Assembly (NCBI GenBank): GCA_037951165.1 | Contig: JBBDHG010000032.1 | Location: forward strand, 9,634,001 to 9,698,000 | Source: Lophius americanus | Taxonomy: Eukaryota > Chordata > Actinopteri > Lophiiformes > Lophiidae | DNA length: 64,000 nt | Direction of reading: 5' to 3' | Shown: one piece after another, positions 1 to 12,945 of the stretch | Layout of the letters: every line of letters begins with the position of its first letter | Position numbering within the stretch: position 1 is the stretch's first letter | The notes under the pieces: model-generated | Told to the model about the DNA's origin: nothing | Databases searched by the model: none | Seen by the model: the letters and a program-made list of their open reading frames with translations, nothing else | Made by a program: the position numbers and the translations under genes

Positions 1-3000
1 GAACTGAGCAAGGGGTTTATGTATTTTTGCGTTTGGAAAAAAATATTTTTTTGCATATTCTGCTATGCTATTTATTGAAAACTTGAGAGATTTTTCTCCA
101 TGCTGGCTCCAACCCCGCCTCAAACTTTACCTGCTTCTTTGTTTTCAGAGCAGGGATTGAGGCATTCCTACATATGCTGGGACTTCAGGTTATTTTTTGT
201 TTGTCCCATCACTGTTGCCAACAGTCATGGACCCTTCCTCAGTCATCAGTAGGTTACTATTTTTTTTTTCTACTTTTACTACATATTAGTTTTTGTCATG
301 CAAAATATGTTTCTCTGCCAAGTGATGTGGATTCCAGTCTCACCTGTATTTTCCACATCAGACTATAACAAAGCTTTACGGAAGGGGTTAATGTCTGCGA
401 ACACCATAAGTGCTTTATTCTTCCTATGCACAGGCTACACTGTTGGAAAGAGAGACTGTTGTATTCTGTGCTGGCAGTTGTCTGTGCAATATAACTATTT
501 TTTAACTTCATAGCTGGCATTTCTTCAGTATCTCTCTACCGACTCAGATAAGGGAGGGGGAGCAACACCATTGTACTGATTGTTGTAAGCAAGTGAATGA
601 ATTTGAATGATTGTGTATGTGTGAATGAGTGTGAGAGCCACACAGTGTGCTTCTTGTATGCATTGTTGTTTGTTTTTTTTGGTAATATGTTTTTTTTCCC
701 AAGCTTACACAAGTTGGGGACAAGAGTTTGGTGAATCGACACTAGAAACCTTAGTGGCCCAACTTGAGACCGGTGGCTTTTACGCAGATGTAACCTTAAC
801 TTTCATACACAGCCGGCTTTTAAATGTCACACACAGCCGGCTTTTAAATGTCAATGTTCTACTAGCAAACATGATCAAATAGCAAAACCTGAGTATCTTA
901 CCAACATTTGACCCACTGTGCATGTGCAGCAGCATATCAACGAGCCAATCACTGCAGAAAAACCTTACATTAGAACTCCTAGATTATGTGGACTACTCTT
1001 AGTGCAGTTCTACTCATTTTGTACAACTGTCATCAAATTGTATGATAACTGAAGACACGAATGAGTGGGAGGATGCTGCTACATACAGAATAGCAAAAGC
1101 TTGTGAATTATTTTGTTTGCACATTAGCTTTAGATGTGTGGGTTGAAAAAGGGCTTCATGATTCATACTGCAGTCTATTAAACCTGACAGTTTAACTTGA
1201 TTTGAATCTGCACTTTACTACAGCAGAGTCTAAGATATGATATGGCATTAAACAAATTCATGTCTTAATAATCAGTTCGACAATAAACCCATGTTGCACA
1301 TACACTCCTTGTCCAGACGTCTTTATTAATTTACTCTCTCTTGGTGGGACTTAAGTGTTTAATAGTGTTGATGTCTTCTAGCCTTGTAATCATTTAAGAT
1401 TTAGTTATTGGTATTTTCCGAATTCCCTAATTAGACTGAAGTGATAGTATTAAGAGACAGAAATGCATATAAATCTAGTTGAATCACTACAATCTGCCTT
1501 GCTTCAAATGCTTCATGGCTTTTAAGTGGTATTAGCCAATGTTTTTGTGAAACTTGGTTGTGAAGTTGTCCATTTTTGAATTGTAACCTCTTTGCATTTT
1601 AAGTTACTTGTTGAGAAATCATTTTTAAGCTTTTCTTCTTCTTGTATTTTCCAGTGGTATTCCAGCGCATGCTTTCACGGCAATTACTGAGCAGTAGTTT
1701 CGTTCCACATACTTGAGCTGTGAGTGTGTGAACATGACATAGCAGGATGTGTTACTCACGTTTTGCGTTCAGCCACTTCTAAGAAATGTCCAATATAAAG
1801 GCATACGGATCCACGGCATGTTTGGTTAACTGCTTACGGCGATCAAAGGACTGTGGCTGACTGGCAGCTCTGAAAAGAGCTTGAACTGGTTCTCCTTCTT
1901 GAGAAACTGACTTGCATTGACGTCACAGGAGTCTTTCTGGGACAGTAGCTAGTATCTTCAGTATGTTATAAATTAAGAAGTACATTCAGCAGTCAAAAAT
2001 AGAATATATGAGGCAAGAAATGCCTAAAACAACCAAGTTTTCCATTCATACATGTAGTTGACAGTTTTTCCTAAAGATTTGGTCTTAATAACTGCAAAAA
2101 CATCCCACATATCAGCTAAATAAATGTAAGCGGGTGGATTGGCTGCTCATCGCCAATTATTGGACATGTAAGTGTCCTTAATTCAACAAACGATAGCTGT
2201 TGATTGAGAAACTGGGGTAGAGGGTTCGTGGATCAGGCCGCTGCAAAGGGAACAGAAGTGTTTATCCTTGCCACCCCCTTCCCTTGACAGATTATTATGA
2301 ATTTTCCCACTTTTTCTTGATGAAACACCAGGGAAGTGTTGTTGAGTGTGTGCAGCACAGTTCTCGACAGACATTTGAAGTTTTATTTATATTTCACTGC
2401 CTACATTCTGCATTGTTAGAGTTTATAGTCTATCCACATATGTGTGTGCTGCCAGTCAATTTGACTGAATCATTGAATGACAAAGAGATAATGGTGAACT
2501 GAGTAAAAATTGAAGACCATGCCATGGTAAAAAAAAAAGAGCTTGCCCATATTTTCTGTTACTTCACGCTAAATTGCGGTGGCTATCAAGGGGAAATGTA
2601 TGGATGTAATGTTTTGAGTTGAAAGACAGGCATAATAGCCTCCTTCTTTGTTGCACGACATGAGAGGCTCATAAGGTGAGCTCATTGGAGAGCATAATTA
2701 ATAAATACATTTTAATTTAGTTTACAGAAGTAACCAGGAAGGTGTATGTGCTCAAACCAACATTTTCAGCTTCGTAACAGGTTTGATGGTGGAGGTTATG
2801 GCAAAAAGTTACACTCGGTGTCACTGCACATCGTCAGTCAGGACTTAACTACCAAAATCAGCTCTGCTGGATCCAAAACTGTCTCTCCAACTTGTAATTA
2901 CACAACATTTGTATCAAATTGTCTGCAAAAGAATATGTACTGGTATATTCTGTGCAGGTTCTAACTGTGCCAACATATCACATGACGTAAAACCTCATTT

Positions 3001-3362
3001 CAAGGCTTGTGTAAGCCTTCCGGCTTTATTTTGTGTATTTCCCCAGCCTCAAATCAGATATTGAGAAACTCAATTCCTGGCCACATGTTAGACCTCTCAT
3101 CTTACAACTTGATGCCACGAGTCCACTACTACCTGTATTACACATTTGTTACATTATATAGAAGTCACATTGAAAATCAGTTGAAATGAAATGTTGGATT
3201 CCATTTTTTCCCCACTCTATACCCTCTCACAAGGAGGGTCTAACCACCTGTTTGTTCCACAGTGACAGCTCTGTCCCAGAAGGTCACACCTATCCCTGTG
3301 TTCTGTGATGAGTCACTGCCTAGACATCTGTCAATCTGTCAGTGGAGGGATGGAAATTCTTA
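1..3362. other. Intergenic, no gene recognised
   Basis: I recognise no exon, RNA gene or clear mobile element here. Open frames are short and show no known domain. The only local structure is a direct tandem duplication of a roughly 24-bp unit (ACACAGCCGGCTTTTAAATG core) at about 807-853. In the human arrangement the next gene upstream of CCDC112 is FEM1C, but I see no FEM1C coding sequence. Confidence 0.5.
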
Positions 3363-3370
3363 ATAAGTCA

Positions 3371-4138
3371 TAGTGGTGTAAATCACCAGTTCCATCACGA
3401 GATGATATATCTATCCTTTGGACAACACTACGATATTTTCCGATATCACAAAGTCTGCCACAATACGATTCCGAAAAAGATTTGATTGAATTTGGTTGCT
3501 TGCGATTGATTTCAGACGATATTATATATCCATTTAAAAAACTTGGTTGCATTTTACTGTTAGAAAGAAAAATTATAGAGAAATTTTGAAATGTTTTGAT
3601 AATTTTATGCTGAAATGGAATAATAACAAAAAGAACAAATACATGTTTCACTTTAAAGTGACACATTTTTCATGTTTGGGTACAATTTTTTCTTCTTATC
3701 AGTTCACATTAAGTGCCCCTGATTACCTTTTAAATTAATAACATAACTGTTTACATTTATGTTTCCTAACATTGTATTAACATGGTTCTGAAAGGTGCTG
3801 TGCTCAGTGTTTTGGAGGCATGAAACTCTGAATGTTTTACAGCCTACAAAACATCAACAAAAAGCTGGGGTTTTCTGTAAACTGCCACTCATGATTAATA
3901 TCTTCTGAACAACAGCCTCTGGCTGTTCCCATTGGTCCGCAGGTCTGTGTGCTGAGGGAGGGGAGGCAGCCTGTGTACGGAAAAACTGCAGGCTTGAGCC
4001 GGTATTCATTTCAAAATATGAAAATTATCTTAAAAACGAGGGTATATATATCGATATTTTGGCTTTTCATCGATTTGATTGGATCGTTGTTCAACTAACC
4101 GATATACTGATCCGGATGGATGAATCATTACACCGCTA
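3371..4138. mobile_element. Non-autonomous hAT-like DNA transposon with TSD
   Basis: The left end reads TAGTGGTGTAAATCACC and the right end, reverse-complemented, reads TAGCGGTGTAATGATTC, giving imperfect terminal inverted repeats. The flanks are ATAAGTCA (3,363-3,370) and AAAAGTCA (4,139-4,146), an 8-bp target duplication with one mismatch, as the hAT superfamily makes. The 768-bp interior has no transposase frame; it is rich in CGATAT-type motifs typical of fish hAT-derived repeats. Orientation cannot be set without a transposase. Confidence 0.72.
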
Positions 4139-4639
4139 AAAAGTCACGACGCCTGTGAGTATGTGTGCACGGAAGCTCATAGGGAAAAGTGCAGGTTTGC
4201 CAAGTGGTTCTTATTATTATATTATATTAGATAAACTATGCTCAGTCTGCAGCAAAAGGGACACAATTCTATCCATCCTTGACTGTTCAAATTCATCTTT
4301 GTATCTGATATCTGTGTGAACGGATAATCACCATGACCCCATCGTTACACCAAGCACACTGATGAACTTCAGAAATTGCCATTGGTGTGTGCGATGTCAG
4401 TCTGTCATCTTTTTTGTGGGTATGAAGGTAGAAACAGGATTTTATTGAAACATTTCACATTTGTCTATTACATATTCTAACCTTAAGTCTCACAGTTGCC
4501 GTCCCTGCAATCGTCCATATTTGACTTTTTCCACCATTGCTGACAAAATATTGATGCGAGCGTTCTCAGTGGGAGAAAAGTCGCATGAACTCTGATTCAA
4601 TTTGCCAGTACAGTTTTCCAATTCATAACAAGGGTGACT

Positions 4640-4860
4640 CCTACAGACAAACAACGATTTAAACTCACATTCGCACAAACGGGCAATTTAATGTGACAAA
4701 TTCCCAGGTACTGCATGATTTTGGACTGTGGGAAGAAGCTGGAGAACCAGGAAGGAACCTGCGTTAACACTGGGAGAACCACACAGAAATCCACAAGGTC
4801 CCAGGTGGATTCCAACCCTGAATCTTCTTGCAGTTGTGTTACCCACAGCGCTGTCACCCC
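4640..4860 (-). repeat. SINE-like interspersed fish repeat (fragment)
   Basis: Reverse-complement copy of a very common teleost repeat recognised by blocks such as TTTGGACTGTGGGAAGAAGC, GGGAGAACCACACAGAAA and GGTGGATTCCAACCC. Related copies lie at 9,116-9,236, 61,605-61,712 and 62,515-62,780. Non-coding and degenerate. Confidence 0.6.
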
Positions 4861-5079
4861 TGAAGTCTGTACAAAGATGTATTTATTCTTTGGCCTAAAC
4901 CTGACTGGACCTCTAACTTCTGTTTTCCTTTCAAGTTGTGTTCTAAGCCCTTCCTCAATTATATCCCTGAACCGTCAGGGATATTATGACGACCACCACT
5001 CTTTCTGCCTCCACAGATCCTTGGTGTTAGCACGATAACGCAAAAACTATTTCATGGATGATTTTGAAATGTTAAACTC

Positions 5080-5320
5080 CCATAGACCTTATTCTGAGGA
5101 ACAACTGGGTTGATTTTGGGAACGGTCAGTTGTATGCTTTAGGCAATAGGGTGAGCTTTATTTTCAAATTTTTTTGGCCAATCAATTCTCAACATTGTTA
5201 CTGATTCACCCGAAAATTTGGTGCACTTGAATTGATTAAAGAGGTTATTTCTCTCATGTATCATATTTTCCTCTAGTAGCTCATTTTTACCACTAGGGGG
5301 AGCTTTTTTTTAATTTTTTT
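5080..5320 (+). repeat. 147-bp-monomer repeat with CTCF-like cores (copy 1)
   Basis: Two monomers whose cores, CAATAGGGTGAGC at about 5,145 and CCACTAGGGGGAGC at about 5,290, lie 146 bp apart. The lead-in, with the blocks CATAGACCTTATT and TTGATTTTGGGAACGGTCAG, is shared with the copies at 24,365 and 62,850. I do not know a named family for it. No coding potential. Confidence 0.65.
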
Positions 5321-7214
5321 ATGAAAAAACTGCTTCACAGCTCCGCATTTAATTCGAGGGGTTCAATCGGGGGTTGCTTGCAGAACGCAGGGTTTTGGGG
5401 GGCTTTTGATAAATCTACCCTTGCTGTCAGGGACAACAGCATTGACCTTGTTTCTTCTTCATTGGCGCCCCTATAGCAACTGTTTTATCTTTTAACCTAT
5501 TTCCTTTTGAGTGATTCTCTCATGGGAGCGGTTAGTACTTCCTTATTTTGCTTTGAGTTATTATCTCTTAACATCCTTTTAATTCTCATTGGTGTATTTC
5601 TGTTACATTTTCTCAAGTTGTTAATGTCCTTGCGTTCACTCATACAACATAAGTTATCAAAGTCCTGCTGTAGCACCATGTCGCTGTGTTTGGCCAAGGA
5701 TATGTTAAATTATTTTATTTGATAAAGTGTCTTTATTTTATTTGATCACAAATCTATTAGTAGGTTAGAAGATGGTGTGTCTTAAAATTACTTTATAGGG
5801 AGAGAAAAAAACAAAAAACAGGGAGGGAGGAAGAGGATAAAACACCCAACCGTGAAGATGGTGAGAATCAACTTCCCTAAGCATTGAGTCTTTGAGCTAG
5901 CTTTTTCAGAAAGTGTTTTTTTCTTCAGAAGGAATGGGTTTTTTTTCCAGCATATCACCAACAAGTTTAGTGGACGAAAAGTCGTGAACGGATGTTGATG
6001 ATATTTTGCCGTATTGTGAATTTTGGATCACTATTTCATTTTCTCCAGCATTGTTATGTCGGCTTATTTGTGACATTCTTGCAATGTCATGCAATAATAA
6101 CAGGCCAATGAATTTAAAGTATAATATAAATCCATAATGATCCACCGCTATGCACTAATGAATGTTAATCTGGGTCTAGATTTGGATCAGCTATTTCATC
6201 ACTGGAAGTAACAAGTTAGACAAAAACCATTACATTGATGTGATCTTAAGATCCAAACGGTTGAATGTCTTTAATGACGTCATGATCCAACCCCAGTGCT
6301 TCAGCTGACCGGGGAAGCCCAAAAGGGATTCCTGTAGTGAAAAAGAACATTCCCACCTCAATTTGTACGAAGTAGAGATGGAAACAATAATCACTACTGA
6401 GTACAGGCACATTTTATTTTACTGACTATGAACCGTGTGTAAAATTTACTGAATTCTTTCCATCAGTTTTTGAGGACTTGTTTATAGACCACACTCTTAT
6501 ATCTGTCACAGATGGACAGACAGATGGATAATTGAAACCCTATATGCCTTAAGTTGCCCGGGCATAAAAATAGTTTGACACCGTCCCCACTCAGTGGACA
6601 AGGCTCTACATTATGGCTTCTTTTTGTGGTCTATTGGCAGCACAGTTAGCTCAGCCTACTTCCATCCCGTCTATATTTAGGCCTGAATAATGCCCTGTTG
6701 GAAAGCTGTCCTACATTAAATGCATTCCCTATCGCAGGTGAATTGACCTCAGTCACCAGACACTCTTCCGGTTTCTCTGTATGACTCCCATGTGTGTACC
6801 AAAATGACAGACAGGTAGAAAAATGCCAGAACACACTGCTACAAAGCAGACTTATTATGAAAAAGACATTCAGCATATTCTTTCTTTGAACGCCTTATTG
6901 TTGTTCTTTCAGTTTCCCGTCTCTGTCACTGTCACTGACACCTACTCCCATTCGAGCTTCTTCTTTTCCTCATCTACCTCCCTCCGTCTAGTCCAACATT
7001 TGACCCTCATTTTAAATTTAAACATACGCCAATAAAGCTGTCAAATCGTGTTTCTCTCTACAGACACATATAGCAAAACTCAGACCATTACACCAACATC
7101 TTATCCAGAACAATGAAGCCTTCATCTCATGACTTACTTTGTACTGATATAAGTCCAGTTGCCAAGTTACAACTTCATCTGGTCCAAAGTGCTGAGATGT
7201 CCAAACCCTTAACA
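5321..7214. other. Intergenic, no gene recognised
   Basis: AT-rich sequence with only short frames of no recognisable similarity. No promoter-like CpG cluster is seen. Confidence 0.45.
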
Positions 7215-7978
7215 TCCAGCGTTTGGACATTGAGCAGATGAACTCCTAAGAATACCTGGGGGTTCACCTCAACAATAAACTGGACTGATCGGACATCACA
7301 GATGTCCTCTACAAGAAGGGCCAAGGTCGCCTCCATATGCTGAGGAGACTGCTGTCCTTCGGAGTTTTCAGGACTCTGTTGAAGACCTTCTACGACACTG
7401 TAATCGTCTTCGCTGTGGTCTGCTAGGTTGGAGGAAGCACAGAGTGGGACAGGAAGAGACTTAACAGTCTGGTCAGGAGGTCCAGCTCTGGCCTGGACTG
7501 TTCCCTGGACTCCGTATAGGAGGTTTGTGAGAGGAGGATGTTAACGATGCTAATATCCATCTTGGACAACAACTCTCACCCCCTAAATGAGACAGTGGGA
7601 TCTCTGAGTAGCTCCTTCAGCGGCCAACTGCAACACTCACAGTGTGAGACGTAGCGCTACCGCAGGTCCTTTTTCTGCGGACTTTGTGAGACTGTGTTGT
7701 GTCTGAAACCCAGAACTCTGCTACCTCACTGACCACCAAGTGTTTGTCTTATAGTTGTCAACTGACAACACACCATGTGTGTTCCTCTAATTAAACATCA
7801 GCCCCTGGACAACTTGTGCACATCTGATACCTGGAAAACTGTTGCACATCTCTCCATTGTAGATCAAACTCTTTTCTTTTTCTTCTTCTTTCTATATTTG
7901 CATGTACTTTATGCCCGAATTTCCCCTTTTGGGGATAATAAAGTTTTTTCTAACTTCTATCTATCTATCTATAGTTGG
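7215..7978 (+). mobile_element. LINE 3' fragment (jockey-superfamily-like)
   Basis: The degenerate translation keeps the EYLGVHLNNKLDW block and then a region equivalent to LRRLLSFGVFRTLLKTFYD, the thumb/C-terminal part of a fish non-LTR reverse transcriptase. Stops and frameshifts are frequent. The 3' end reads GGGGATAATAAAGTTTTTTC followed by a short CTAT microsatellite, the usual tail of these elements. Rex1/L2 membership is likely but not settled. Confidence 0.65.
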
Positions 7979-9115
7979 AGATTTAACATTTCTTTAATTT
8001 TAGCCTCACTGCATTGGCGGTTTCTCAAACTGATAATTGATTTTCAGATTCTTTTAATCATTAACCAAAGCTGACCGCTATCTTTGTGGCCATTACATGG
8101 AAACTCTGGAAGATTCGCCTCCTACATTTTCATCGGATTAGTCTGTTGACTATTTAAAAATAAATTCCACTATAAAAAAATGGTTTTCAATGATTTGATG
8201 GCTTGATCTGTGCACTTTATTTTTTATACAACAGTATGAATGTGCAAGCAAATAATAACCATACAAGTTTTTTAAATAGCACCTTAATCGGACTTCCAAA
8301 CGGGCGCCTGTCGGGTCATGTGGTAGTTGGCACTTGGTTCCCGATAACCAGCAGGTAAACACAGGCCTGACTTTTCGTACCTCACACTAAGGGAATGAGG
8401 GAACCACAACGAAATTTTACAATTTTCAAATGGTTATTGTCATCTGAGGCATACTTCCTGTTGTCAGCAGGTGACGCTACCATTGTTATTGAATATTGTA
8501 ATATGGGCATCTTAAGGATGGGACTCTGTTCTAACATGTGAGGTTTGTGACAGATTTGACAATAGAAAGTGATGTTACACGCAAGCTTGTATAATGGCGA
8601 GGGATCAAGATTGCAAGAAATATCGACAAGCGTTTTTTTTAATGTTTTCTCTTGTTTACAAGAGAAATGTGCAAATTTCTGTAGATTTTCTTGCATGTTT
8701 AACCTTTCACACATGAACCTCCCATTTAAGATATTTTGCAGATTTCCCATGGGTAGCACGATTAATCTAAAACACAAAATCTCCTCAACAATGCTTAATC
8801 AACTGGCCATAACTTATCTGACCAAATTTGAAGTCTGTGGCATCAGGAGCTCGTAGTAATTACAGTATAAAGTTGAGCATTTCTTGTTGCTGCTTTTACA
8901 CCTGACCTCCTCTGGGAGATGGTTCCACCGAGGCCCAGAAGGCCCTCAACCTGGACTGAGTGACGGCTTTCAGAGCCGGTTGATGATATTGAAGAGAGCA
9001 TTGGTTTTCATACCTTCAAATATTGATATATTTGAGTGTATACAGTCAATGTGAAATTCAACAGCAGCACCATTTAGGACGAGAGTCCGAGAAAATTAAC
9101 TTAGAGTTAGAGTAT
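7979..9115. other. Intergenic, no gene; faint LINE relic
   Basis: No exon recognised. The segment near 8,900-8,975 (CTCTGGGAGATGGTTCCACC) resembles the reverse strand of an L2-like LINE but is too short to assign. Confidence 0.35.
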
Positions 9116-9236
9116 TCATTCATTCATTATCTACCGCTTATCCTGTTCAGGGTCACTGGGGGGGCCGGAGCCTATCCCAGCTAACATCGGGCGAGAGGCG
9201 GGGTGCAACCTGGACACTGCCTGTTCATCGCAGTGA
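9116..9236 (-). repeat. SINE-like interspersed fish repeat (3' end)
   Basis: The sequence ATCTACCGCTTATCCTGTTC, then GGAGCCTATCCCAGCT and GGGCGAGAGGCGGGGTGCA, is the reverse complement of the well-known teleost repeat that ends in AATGGATGGATGG. ATTCATTCATT at its start is the tail of the element. Confidence 0.75.
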
Positions 9237-9449
9237 GTTAGAGTATGTTACTACAAAGTACAACTCTGAAGCTCGTTTTTTTAATGTTGGTTTACTGCAC
9301 ATTATTTGCATAATTGTTTGGACCATTAACATAAATGTACAGCCATCAGTTATCTGACATCAGCTTTGGTAACCATTCCACCAAGATTGCTTCATTTTTG
9401 AAGATCAACACACTTAAGGAAACAAGTTGCACCCTGAACTTTCTTTCTT

Positions 9450-10318
9450 TCTTTCACCCTAAACACCCTAGACTTTGCACCCCCGTCTTCCTCCATAAGC
9501 AGTATAACCTCATCTGGTCACGACATTCCCCTCTCTTCTTCAGTCACCAACCTTGGCGTAGGATTCAACAGTCAATTCACTTTTGAATCTCACATCAAAC
9601 ACATCTGCAAGATCTTCTTTCACCATCTCAGAAATATTTCCAAACTCTGTTCTTCACTCACCTTGAGTGATGCTGAAAAGCTGGTCCACGCGTTTGTCTC
9701 CTCCAGACTGGATTACTGTAACGCACTTCTCATCGGGATCCCTGGTAAAAGTCTTCAAAGACTTGAGTAAGTTCAAAACAGTGCTGCAAGGATCCTGATG
9801 AGAGTTCTTAAACACGAACACATCACCCCTGTTCTTCATTCCCTTCATTGGCTTCCCATGTCCACCAGGATTGATTATAAGATCTCTCTCCTCACTCACC
9901 AGTGCATCCATGGTAACGCACCCCCCTACCTAAAAGAACTACTCACCCCACTGACCTCGACACGATCCCTCCGTTCTACCCACTCATACCGCCTCCTCCT
10001 TCCCCGGACTAAGCTCAGCACCATGGGTGATCGGGCCTTCCATTCTGCTACCCCTCGTCTGTGGAATGCCCTCCCTGACCATCTGAGGGCTCCACAGACG
10101 ACTGACACATATAAAAAAAAAAGGACATAAAACTTTCCTTTTTAGCAGAACCTATAACTTTTAATTTACATTGCTGCTTTTTGGTCATGTTTTTATATAA
10201 TTATTATTATATTTTTCATTGATGCTTTCATATGCTTTTACTTTTTAGCACTTTGAGATTTGATCCAAATGTAAAGTGCGGTATAAATTAAATGTATTAT
10301 TATTATTATTATTATTAA
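9450..10318 (+). mobile_element. L2/Maui-like LINE, 3' fragment
   Basis: Encodes, with breaks, the C-terminal part of a non-LTR reverse transcriptase: SVTNLGVGFN, VHAFVSSRLDYCNALLIGIP, HITPVLHSLHWLP and GDRAFHSATPRLWNALPDHL, in the order seen in L2-clade elements. The 3' untranslated end has AGCACTTTGAGATTTGATCC and finishes in a TTA trinucleotide tail. It is 5'-truncated, the normal outcome of target-primed insertion. The antisense copy at 12,946-14,745 is a close relative in the opposite orientation. Confidence 0.8.
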
Positions 10319-10423
10319 ACTTCCCCATTCACTTTGTCTGAATTCACTTTGATATTTAGAAGTGAAATAATTAGTTCATCATAGAGAAGCTAAACTGGCT
10401 GGCTGTCATATAATTAGAAGAAC

Positions 10424-10498
10424 TTTGAGATTTGATCCAAATGTTAAGTGCGTTATAAATTAAATGTATTATCATTATTATTTTTATTAAAACTAAAA
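10424..10498 (+). repeat. Extra copy of the L2-like LINE 3' tail
   Basis: CTTTGAGATTTGATCCAAAT and the following GTTATAAATTAAATGTATTA repeat the terminal part of the LINE that ends about 100 bp upstream, again followed by an ATT-rich tail. It may be a second, extremely 5'-truncated insertion or a local duplication. Confidence 0.55.
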
Positions 10499-12442
10499 AT
10501 GGCTTCTTGGATCCTTAAATCCAGATGTGTTGATGATATTTTCTGTCCTCTATTTGATGCTCCTGTTTCAAACTGCACAGACAAACACGTTGAGGGCAGC
10601 TGTGATTTTAAGTGTCAGTGTGTTCAGCTGTTTACGTGAACTATGTGAGTCCTGATACATACAGAAGTCTCTTCGTGTTGATTGAACTCAGCCTTTGCGC
10701 TTCTCAACATCTCTGCATCCCCGATTCATTTCACCCTCTTTACTCTGCTTCCATAAATTCATCGAGCCCGTCCCAAAACAGAATTTAAATGATGATGGAT
10801 GTGCCGCCTGCACTGATTCACCAAAGCACAGATGAGAGAACCACCTGCTGAATGTAAAACAAGAAGGTGTTGACGGAGGAAATGGCGCTCGAAAAACGTG
10901 ACCGATTACATAAGAGCCCACGCAGCTAAAATAGATAGGAAGAGTATTAGTATGGGGATCACTTTGGACCGAATCTGATACCAGTCTGGATTGTTCACCA
11001 CTGTCTGTGCCTTGTTTCCTTCTTCTGCTAAAAAAAAATACACCACAGGTCCTTCTTTATTGAACCCGAGGTGTGTGTGTGTGAGTGAGAGAGAGAGAGG
11101 GAGAGAGAGAGAGAGGGAGAGAAAGTTGATTGGTGCTCTCCAAGGACACACTTGATGTTCACTTTGAGTCAGCTGCGACAACAAGAGCTGTCATATAAAT
11201 AGAGTTGGAATTAGCTGGCATGGCAGTGATTATGACAACAAATACACAAATTCAATACAACATATGCAAATCACACAAACGCACGAGGCAAGCTTCCTAA
11301 AACTATGGCTTTAACAGAATAAACAGGAACATTAGACACACGCTAAGACACTTTTTTTTATGAGGATTATCAATCAATGCTGATTCTGAATGAAGTCAAT
11401 TGAAAAAAATTGGATCAATAGATCAAACTTTATTTGTTTAGCATATTTTGAACACAAGCCGTGTGCTTCACAGGTGATTGAAAAACAAATGAGGAAAAGT
11501 AACAATCAGTAGCAGAAATGAACTAGAACATTTTAAGATGAATTTGGGGATCAATGCATGCAGAGAAAAGTGTGTGGAATTACTATGAAATGTGAAATAA
11601 AGATTATACAATTAAGAATACCAATAACAATGAAGTAATGAAATTAAGATGACAAATTACACAAAACAAAATGCTTATAAATAGATAATCTGTTATAATA
11701 GATTGATAATTAATACATTAAAGTTAATTTAAAAAATCTTAAAGAGATAAGCAATAAAATGAAATAAAAAATATTCAGTAAAAATTCATAACAATAACAT
11801 TTGGATCAAAACAAGATTAAAGAAAATCAACTTAATAATTAAAAAATGAATAAAGAATATAAATTCAATTATGAATTTATAAAATGACACTAATTAGGGT
11901 GCACACCTCCTCTAGTGTTTGCAATTCCCCCCCTTGACAAAATATTGCGCCGATCATATCGGTAACTTGTGCTTTAAGAAAACATAAAACTTGTGTATTT
12001 TGTAGGACTATTGTTTTATAGGCTGTATTCCCCGTTTCATTTTGGAGGTTCATTTCTGAGTTTATTTCCTCGTACGTCTTCCTCTCTTTGTTTCCTTGTT
12101 TTGGCTCAGTATTTTCCACCTGTCTGCCTCCTCCAATAGTCTCTCCTAGGTTCCACTTCCTCCTCTCCGGTCTCTGTGTGAATGTGTGTGAATTCTGTTT
12201 CCTGGCGTATTCTCCCTGATTGTTCAATGATCTCATCTGCCACTGGCATTCACCTGTTCCCTACTGTCCTCCTTACTCTTGTGTTTAGAAATCAGATATC
12301 AGAAAAACGTTATAGTGTTTTGTGACAGAAAATCACGAAACATGGGCATGGCTCAACAAAGAGAACAAGAAACCCAAACGATTGACAAAAGAAGGAAGAC
12401 AGTATTTAAAATACATAATACTTAAATTATGTGTGATAAAGT
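10499..12442. other. Intergenic, no gene; GT/GA microsatellite
   Basis: No exon recognised. A (GT)n followed by (GA)n tract lies at about 11,070-11,125. The part from 11,350 to 11,880 is strongly AT-rich and low in complexity. Confidence 0.45.
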
Positions 12443-12945
12443 AATGGTAGAGTTGGTAGTAGTTGTCGTGGTGGTAGATTTGGTATTGGTGGTAGTAGTG
12501 ATGGTGGTAGTAGTGGTAGTGGTGATAGTAGGTGTGGTAGTGGTGGAAGAAGTGGTGGTAGTGGTAGTAGTGGTGGTATTGGTAATAGTGGAGGTAATGG
12601 TGGTAGTGGAAGTAGTGGGAGTGGTGGGAGTGTTGGTAGTAGTAGTAGTGGTAGTATTGGTGTTTGTAGTGATAGTGGTAGAGGTGGTAGTACTGGTAGT
12701 TATGATAGTAGTGGTAGTAGTGATGGTAGAGGCAGTAGTTTTAGTAGTGGTAGTTGTGGAAGAAATGGTGGTGGTGGTAGTAGTGGTAGTGGTGGGAGTG
12801 TTGGTAGTAGTGATAGTTTTGGTAATGGTGTTTGTAGTGATAGTAGTGGTAGTGGTTGTAGTGGTTGTAGTGGTAGAAGTGGTAGTTTTGGTAATGGTGG
12901 TAGTAGTGATAGTGGTGGTGGTGGTGGTAGTACTGGTAGGGATGA
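12443..12945. repeat. GGT/AGT trinucleotide array, left part
   Basis: About 500 bp made of G-rich triplets (GGT, AGT, with GTG and TAT variants), all G on the plus strand. Open frames of valine or, on the other strand, proline/leucine are by-products of the triplet. Same composition as 14,754-15,925, from which it is separated by a LINE. Confidence 0.9.

Noticed and set aside
1..1000. Possible FEM1C 3' end at the left edge
   Set aside because: Expected from synteny but no coding match could be seen; a 3' UTR cannot be recognised by eye.
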